From Actinomycetota bacterium (GTDB taxonomy: Bacteria > Actinomycetota > Actinomycetes > Nanopelagicales > Nanopelagicaceae), in NCBI GenBank assembly GCA_009924185.1, contig RFSC01000022.1, positions 1 to 9,545 of the forward strand: a DNA stretch of 9,545 nt, read 5' to 3'. The notes beneath the pieces were generated by a model. The model ran no database searches, was not told the origin of the DNA, and saw only the letters and a program-made list of their open reading frames with translations. Every line of letters begins with the position of its first letter. Position 1 is the stretch's first letter. This document shows positions 4,751-9,545 of the stretch, piece by piece. A program made the translations under genes and the position numbers.

Positions 4751-6748
4751 TTAAGTTGTGTATTGCTGATGCAAACGCCTTAGAGACTCCTTGACCACGG
4801 CACCCTCGCTGGTGCGCCATAGGGGCGGCATAGAGTTCAAAAGTATTGCTCCATACCGCTTGTTCACGATGCGAGAGTCCAAAATCGCAACCACTCCTCG
4901 ATCTTCAACAGATCGAATCAACCGTCCCGCGCCTTGCGCCAAGAGCAAAGCGGCACGAGGCAATGAAACCTGCATAAAGCCAGAACCTCCGGCGGCATCG
5001 GCCTCTGCAGCTCTAGCTGACATAACCGGATCATCTGGCCGAGGGAATGGGATGCGATCGATGGCTACTAATGTGCATGAAGCTCCTGGTACATCAACAC
5101 CTTGCCAAAGACTCATAGTTCCAATCAAAACTGAGGTTGGATCATTTGCAAACTTTTCAACCAATGCACCAACACTGTCCCCACGCTTTTGAGTAATGAT
5201 TGAGATTGGCAACTCGGCCAACACTCGACGCAAATGTTCATCGGCCATTTCAACCCCACGCCAAGATGAAAATAACGCCAAGGTTCTGCCACCTGCAGCA
5301 TCAATTAACTCTCCCAGCTCAACTAAAGCCTCTTTGGCGGGACCATCACGCCCTGGTTCCGGAAGTTGTTTTGGCAGATAAAGCATTCCTTGATTAGCAA
5401 AATCAAATGGTGAGCCAACATCAAGCATCTGAACATTAGAGGGGTCAAGGCTCCAATCTTCATCCTTCTCCTCCGCATCATCTTGAACCGTGCCAAATAT
5501 CCCAAGGCTCTTGGCGATTGGATCAAAACTTTTTCCTACTGTAAGGGTTGCGCTAGTTGCTATGACTGGTGTCTGAGTAAAAAGGTTTTCGCGCAAGACA
5601 TGGGAGACCGCAAGTGGCGCTAGGTAAAGGGTTGAGAAGGTTGGCTCATACCAAAGCACCTGCCCATTTCCCGCCTTCATTAATTTTTGCGCAGTAGTTT
5701 TGATTTCATTTACCGCACCCTTGACCCGGGCTCTATCTGCCAAGGTATCTGGATCAACAATTTCACTATCGGCGTTGATTGCTGCCATAACCGCCTCGCA
5801 TGCCTCTTTGACTTTGCGCACCGGTGCAGCAAGTGCATTTGGCAGCTCGCTCAGTTTTCTCTCTACATCTGAAGCGGAGCGATAATCCAGCCCGTACTCC
5901 TCCATCGCGTCGGCAAAACCATCTGCCGCTTTCACAAAGCCATCCGCTAACTTTCCGGGCATGTGGCGGCGAACCATATTTGCAGCGCGTGAAACGCGAC
6001 CAGCGGTCAACTCCTCAGTCACCGCTTGGGTTGTGCGATCCATAAACTCGTGAGCCTCATCAAGGATTACCGCATCACGCTCTGGAAGTATGGGGTGAGA
6101 ATCAACAATTTCAATCGCTAACAAGGTGTGGTTGGTGACCACAATGTCTGCAGTTTGCGCCTTTGCCTTTGCATTAACCGCAAAACATTCACTGCCAAAA
6201 CGGCACTCATCAGCGCCAACGCACTCTCTGCCTGATGTTGAGTTTGCTAACCAGACTCTGCGATCAACATCAGGTGCATCATCACGATCCCCTGATATAC
6301 CTGGTTTTTGCGCCCACTCTCTTAATCTTCGAGAGTCTTTCTCTAAACCAGAGAACTCCACCAATACTTCACTATCTGCGGTGCCATCATCGGCGTTCAT
6401 TTTCTGCAGACATAAGTAATTGCCAACACCTTTGTAAACTGCAAATGAGATTGATCGGCCCAACTCTTTTTCTAGCGCCTCTTTAACCCGTGGTAAATCT
6501 CGTTCTACCAATTGGCGTTGTAGTGCCAAGGTGGCGGTAGCTACCAAAACTCTTTTGCCATGAACTAATGCTGGAACCAGGTAGGCCAATGATTTTCCAG
6601 TGCCGGTACCGGCCTGCACTAATAGATGATGGCGATCAGACAAGGCGTTTGCCACCGCCTCGGCCATCTCAATCTGGCCGGTACGAGGTGCTCCATTAAT
6701 AGAAAGGACCGCAGCGCTTAAAGCGCTACGGACCTTTTCTATACTCAC
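4751..6748 (-). CDS. dinG: DinG/XPD-family iron-sulfur ATP-dependent DNA helicase
   Basis: Superfamily 2 helicase of the DinG/YoaA/XPD group, 665 aa, expected to unwind DNA 5' to 3' in repair of damaged or structured DNA. Seen in order: Walker A AGTGTGKS (46-53); four cysteines placed like a [4Fe-4S] ligand set, C113 in YLCLQKM then C176, C182 and C188 in GRECVGADECRFGSECF; VVTNHTLL (203-210); the DEAH box (230-233); a helical arch-like region at about 240-360; ATSATLT (396-402); LFSSWRG (491-497); GTMSLWQGVDVPG (542-554); and QGAGRLIR (604-611). All core motifs look intact and the length is normal. The start is GTG with only a poor Shine-Dalgarno; no other in-frame start precedes it. I see no LexA/SOS-type box at the start. 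It lies behind nrdJ but the palindrome between them suggests separate transcription. The symbol is by family; the gene may equally be called yoaA-like. Confidence 0.92.
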   Translation of the reverse strand: MSIEKVRSALSAAVLSINGAPRTGQIEMAEAVANALSDRHHLLVQAGTGTGKSLAYLVPALVHGKRVLVATATLALQRQLVERDLPRVKEALEKELGRSISFAVYKGVGNYLCLQKMNADDGTADSEVLVEFSGLEKDSRRLREWAQKPGISGDRDDAPDVDRRVWLANSTSGRECVGADECRFGSECFAVNAKAKAQTADIVVTNHTLLAIEIVDSHPILPERDAVILDEAHEFMDRTTQAVTEELTAGRVSRAANMVRRHMPGKLADGFVKAADGFADAMEEYGLDYRSASDVERKLSELPNALAAPVRKVKEACEAVMAAINADSEIVDPDTLADRARVKGAVNEIKTTAQKLMKAGNGQVLWYEPTFSTLYLAPLAVSHVLRENLFTQTPVIATSATLTVGKSFDPIAKSLGIFGTVQDDAEEKDEDWSLDPSNVQMLDVGSPFDFANQGMLYLPKQLPEPGRDGPAKEALVELGELIDAAGGRTLALFSSWRGVEMADEHLRRVLAELPISIITQKRGDSVGALVEKFANDPTSVLIGTMSLWQGVDVPGASCTLVAIDRIPFPRPDDPVMSARAAEADAAGGSGFMQVSLPRAALLLAQGAGRLIRSVEDRGVVAILDSRIVNKRYGAILLNSMPPLWRTSEGAVVKESLRRLHQQYTT

Positions 6749-6764
6749 TTTTATTTGCTCAATG

Positions 6765-6800
6765 CTCTTACCTTAACTTCTAAAGAAGTTTAGTTAAGAG
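6765..6800. terminator. Imperfect 36-nt palindrome between nrdJ and the helicase, probable terminator
   Basis: The halves ctctta (6765-6770)/taagag (6795-6800) and aacttc (6775-6780)/gaagtt (6785-6790) share one centre, with two further pairs (6772-6773 with 6792-6793) between them. In all 14 of 16 positions pair around a 4-nt taaa loop. It begins 12 nt after the nrdJ stop. No U-run follows on the minus strand, as is common for actinobacterial hairpin terminators. The symmetry would also suit an operator for the helicase gene, whose GTG lies 16 nt further on. Confidence 0.55.
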
Positions 6801-6812
6801 GTTATTCACTTT

Positions 6813-9545
6813 TTAGCTGCAACCAGAGGTGGAGCCGCAACCTTCGCATACGTAGCATGCACCTGATGCACGCATCTTTACGCCGCAGGTTACGCAAAGT
6901 GGAGCATCTGATTTAATGCCCGCAATCTTCTCTAGAAGTTCGGTTGAAGATCCAATCTGTGTAGGAGCAGCTTCAATCTTTACCTCTACCGGCTTTGCAG
7001 CTGGCTTTGTCTCTACCTTGTTTTCAACCACAGGAGCTGCAACCTCTTGCACTTGTGCATACTCACCGGTCTCAAGTGCCTGCGCACGCTCTGCTGCGGT
7101 ATAGATACCGTAAGCAGCACGCTCTTCGTAAGGCAGATAATCAAGGGCAAGGCGACGGAAGATGTAATCCATCATGGACTGTGCCATGCGGATATCTGCA
7201 TCATCTGTCATACCTGCTGGCTCAAAGCGGGAGTTGGTGAACTTAGAAACATAAGTTTCTAGTGGAACTCCGTACTGCAAACCAATTGAAACTGCGATGG
7301 AGAATGCATCCATTACGCCGGCAAGTGTTGAGCCCTGCTTACCAAGCTTCAAGAAGATTTCGCCAAGCTGGCCATCTTCATAAGTGCCTGCTGTCATGTA
7401 ACCCTCTGCGCCACCTACTGAGAATGAGGTAGTACGTGAAGGACGTGACTTTGGAAGACGCTTACGGGTAGCTGGGGTTGGTGCAGATGCCTCTGCAGCA
7501 TCCTCTTTCTTTGCAGCCTTTGCATCTGATAGTGGCTGACCAACCTTGCAGTTGTCACGGTAAACAGCGAGCGCCTTAAGACCCATCTTCCAGCCCTCGT
7601 AGTAAACCTCTTCAACATCTTCAACTGTTGCATCCTCTGGAAGGTTTACAGTCTTTGAGATTGCACCTGATAGGAATGGCTGGCAGGCCGCCATCATTCT
7701 TACATGGCCCATTGGCGCGATTGAACGTGCACCAAGTGCGCAATCAAAGACATCGTAATGCTCTGGCTTTAGACCAGGCGCATCTACAACATTTCCATTT
7801 GCGGTGATGTACTCGACAATGGCTTCAATGGTCTCTTCCGTGTAACCAAGTTTGCGAAGTGCTTGTGGAACGGTTTGGTTAACGATCTGAAGTGATCCGC
7901 CACCAACCAACTTCTTGAACTTAACTAGTGAGAAATCAGGCTCGATACCGGTGGTATCGCAATCCATCATCAAGCCGATTGTTCCAGTTGGAGCCAATAC
8001 AGAGGCTTGTGCGTTGCGCCAGCCATTCTTTTCACCGATTGATAAGCAGGCATCCCATTGCTTGTTCGCCTCTGTCCAAACATCGCGATCCAAAGTTGAA
8101 ACAGATTTTGCAGATACAGATGCTGCATGGTGCTTCTTCATAACACGTGTGTGTGAAGCAGCGTTGCGGGCATATCCATCATATGGACCAACGATTCCTG
8201 CCAACTCTGCTGAGCGACGATATGAAGTACCTGTCATCAAAGAGGTAATCGCACCTGCAAGAGCGCGGCCACCCTCTGAGTCATATGCCAATCCGGAGGC
8301 CATCAAAAGCGCACCAAGGTTTGCATATCCAATTCCTAGCTGACGGTAAGCACGTGTTGTCTCACCAATCGCCTCGGTTGGGAAATCTGCAAAGCAGATT
8401 GAGATATCCATTGCAGTGATAATGATTTCTACTGATTTCACAAAGTTCTTGGCATCAAATGAGCCATCGCTCTTTAGGAACTTCATCAAGTTGAGGGAAG
8501 CAAGGTTGCATGATGAATTGTCTAGTGACATGTACTCAGAGCATGGGTTGGAGGCGTTAATGCGTCCGGTCTCTGGGTTGGTGTGCCAATCATTGATTGT
8601 GGTGTCATATTGAATTCCAGGATCAGCGCAGGCCCAAGCCGCCTCTGCCATCTTGCGGAATAGTGCGCGTGCATCAACCTCTTCAATAACTTCGCCGGTT
8701 GAACGAGCACGTAGACCAAACTGGGTGCCATTTTCATAGGCACGCATGAACTCATCATTAACGCGGACAGAGTTGTTGGCGTTCTGGTACTGAACAGAGA
8801 TGATGTCTTTGCCACCAAGATCCATGTCAAAACCAGCATCACGAAGAGCGCGAATCTTGTCCTCTTCGCGAACCTTGGTCTCGATGAACTCTTCTACATC
8901 TGGATGATCTACATCTAGAACAACCATCTTTGCTGCGCGACGGGTAGCGCCACCTGATTTGATGGTTCCAGCTGAAGAATCAGCGCCACGCATAAAGGAA
9001 ACAGGTCCTGATGCGGTTCCGCCTGATTTCAAAAGCTCTTTTGAGGAGCGAATTCTGGAGAGGTTTAGACCTGCACCTGATCCACCCTTGAAAATCATTC
9101 CTTCTTCGCGGTACCAGTTAAGGATTGAATCCATGGTGTCATCTACGGAGAGGATGAAGCATGCAGAAACCTGTTGTGGTGCTGCGGTTCCAACGTTGAA
9201 CCAAACTGGAGAGTTGAAGGAGAAGATCTGGTGCAACAACATATGGGTTAACTCATGCTCGAAGATCTCTGCATCTTGAGTTGTTGCAAAGTAGCCGTAC
9301 TCCTTACCTGCCTTCACGTAGGTAAGTACTACGCGATCAATAACCTGCTTAAGTGACCATTCACGGTTGTCATGACCCACTGCACCACGGAAGTATTTGG
9401 TGGTAACAATTGTCGATGCATTGACCGACCAGAAATCTGGATACTCGACACCACGTTGTTCGAAAACAACCTCGCCGGTTTTCCAGTTGGTCTGCACTAC
9501 ATCGCGGCGCTCCCAAGTGACATTGTCATATGGGTGCACACCTGG
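6813..9545 (-). CDS. nrdJ: Class II (adenosylcobalamin-dependent) ribonucleoside-diphosphate reductase NrdJ, 5' end outside window
   Basis: Makes deoxyribonucleotides from ribonucleotides with a cobalamin-generated thiyl radical, independent of oxygen. 908 residues follow an in-frame GTG at 9539, but the frame stays open to the edge (PG before VHPYDNVTWERRDVV). Actinobacterial homologues have roughly 30 more residues there, so the GTG is probably internal and the gene is 5'-partial. Numbering from that GTG: C127 (QVSACFIL) and C344 (SSCNLASLN) are the redox pair, and N331, C333 and E335 in NPCSEYM form the catalytic set with the radical Cys. APTGTIGLMMDCD is the conserved phosphate-binding region. 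A charged/Ala-rich linker near 690-720 precedes the TSFSVGGAEGYM segment, and a second Val/Ala/Lys linker at about 830-865 leads to a C-terminal Cys cluster (C882, C885, C895, C898, C901, C907) resembling a zinc-ribbon plus shuttle cysteine. Any cobalamin riboswitch or nrdR would lie outside the window. Confidence 0.97.
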   Translation of the reverse strand, partial: PGVHPYDNVTWERRDVVQTNWKTGEVVFEQRGVEYPDFWSVNASTIVTTKYFRGAVGHDNREWSLKQVIDRVVLTYVKAGKEYGYFATTQDAEIFEHELTHMLLHQIFSFNSPVWFNVGTAAPQQVSACFILSVDDTMDSILNWYREEGMIFKGGSGAGLNLSRIRSSKELLKSGGTASGPVSFMRGADSSAGTIKSGGATRRAAKMVVLDVDHPDVEEFIETKVREEDKIRALRDAGFDMDLGGKDIISVQYQNANNSVRVNDEFMRAYENGTQFGLRARSTGEVIEEVDARALFRKMAEAAWACADPGIQYDTTINDWHTNPETGRINASNPCSEYMSLDNSSCNLASLNLMKFLKSDGSFDAKNFVKSVEIIITAMDISICFADFPTEAIGETTRAYRQLGIGYANLGALLMASGLAYDSEGGRALAGAITSLMTGTSYRRSAELAGIVGPYDGYARNAASHTRVMKKHHAASVSAKSVSTLDRDVWTEANKQWDACLSIGEKNGWRNAQASVLAPTGTIGLMMDCDTTGIEPDFSLVKFKKLVGGGSLQIVNQTVPQALRKLGYTEETIEAIVEYITANGNVVDAPGLKPEHYDVFDCALGARSIAPMGHVRMMAACQPFLSGAISKTVNLPEDATVEDVEEVYYEGWKMGLKALAVYRDNCKVGQPLSDAKAAKKEDAAEASAPTPATRKRLPKSRPSRTTSFSVGGAEGYMTAGTYEDGQLGEIFLKLGKQGSTLAGVMDAFSIAVSIGLQYGVPLETYVSKFTNSRFEPAGMTDDADIRMAQSMMDYIFRRLALDYLPYEERAAYGIYTAAERAQALETGEYAQVQEVAAPVVENKVETKPAAKPVEVKIEAAPTQIGSSTELLEKIAGIKSDAPLCVTCGVKMRASGACYVCEGCGSTSGCS

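Noticed and set aside
4791..5192. Open frame of 133 codons on the plus strand inside the helicase gene
   Set aside because: Antisense to conserved helicase motifs, Ser/Pro-rich nonsense composition, no recognisable domain or ribosome binding site.
7915..8343. Open frame of 142 codons on the plus strand inside nrdJ
   Set aside because: It lies fully antisense to a strongly conserved nrdJ region and its translation resembles no protein family; it is a shadow frame.

Overview
All protein genes in this window lie on the minus strand, so the region is transcribed from right to left. The protein families (NrdJ-type class II ribonucleotide reductase closely resembling high-GC Gram-positive homologues, a DUF4192 protein, a SAM-IV riboswitch) point to an actinobacterium. 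The moderate-to-low GC (estimated by eye, not computed), small intergenic gaps and 4-nt start/stop overlaps suggest a streamlined genome, plausibly a freshwater acI / Nanopelagicales-type organism. That lineage assignment is inference; no marker gene here proves it.

Layout in transcription order (right to left): (1) the adenosylcobalamin-dependent ribonucleotide reductase nrdJ, whose 5' end runs off the right edge; (2) a strong imperfect palindrome in the gap after nrdJ, probably a terminator; (3) a DinG/XPD-type iron-sulfur helicase; (4) a secreted PKD-like protein with a Pro/Lys/Arg-rich linker; (5) a short protein matching only the C-terminal half of DUF4192; (6) alanine dehydrogenase (ald), whose natural start overlaps the DUF4192 stop codon but whose reading frame is broken about nine codons in; (7) a SAM-IV riboswitch; (8-10) a three-gene polar amino acid ABC transporter (lipoprotein binding protein, permease, ATPase), with the ATPase cut by the left edge.

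The two most informative points are these. The SAM-IV riboswitch in the leader of the transporter predicts that this otherwise generic PAAT-family system imports methionine or another sulfur-containing amino acid or precursor, shut off when SAM is abundant. A short hairpin that covers the ribosome binding site of the first gene suggests control of translation. Second, ald carries a real-looking frame break: the coding sequence for the first nine residues and for the remainder are both present and recognisable, but about 13 nt relative to the family are missing between them. The reading frame that remains open lacks the substrate-binding N-terminal arginine if it starts at its first in-frame GTG.

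I see no mobile element, CRISPR array, tRNA or rRNA. The only non-coding stretches are short intergenic gaps, the largest being the 185-nt riboswitch leader. I do not see a wholly new biological system here; the value lies in the riboswitch-based substrate prediction and the damaged ald/DUF4192 pair.
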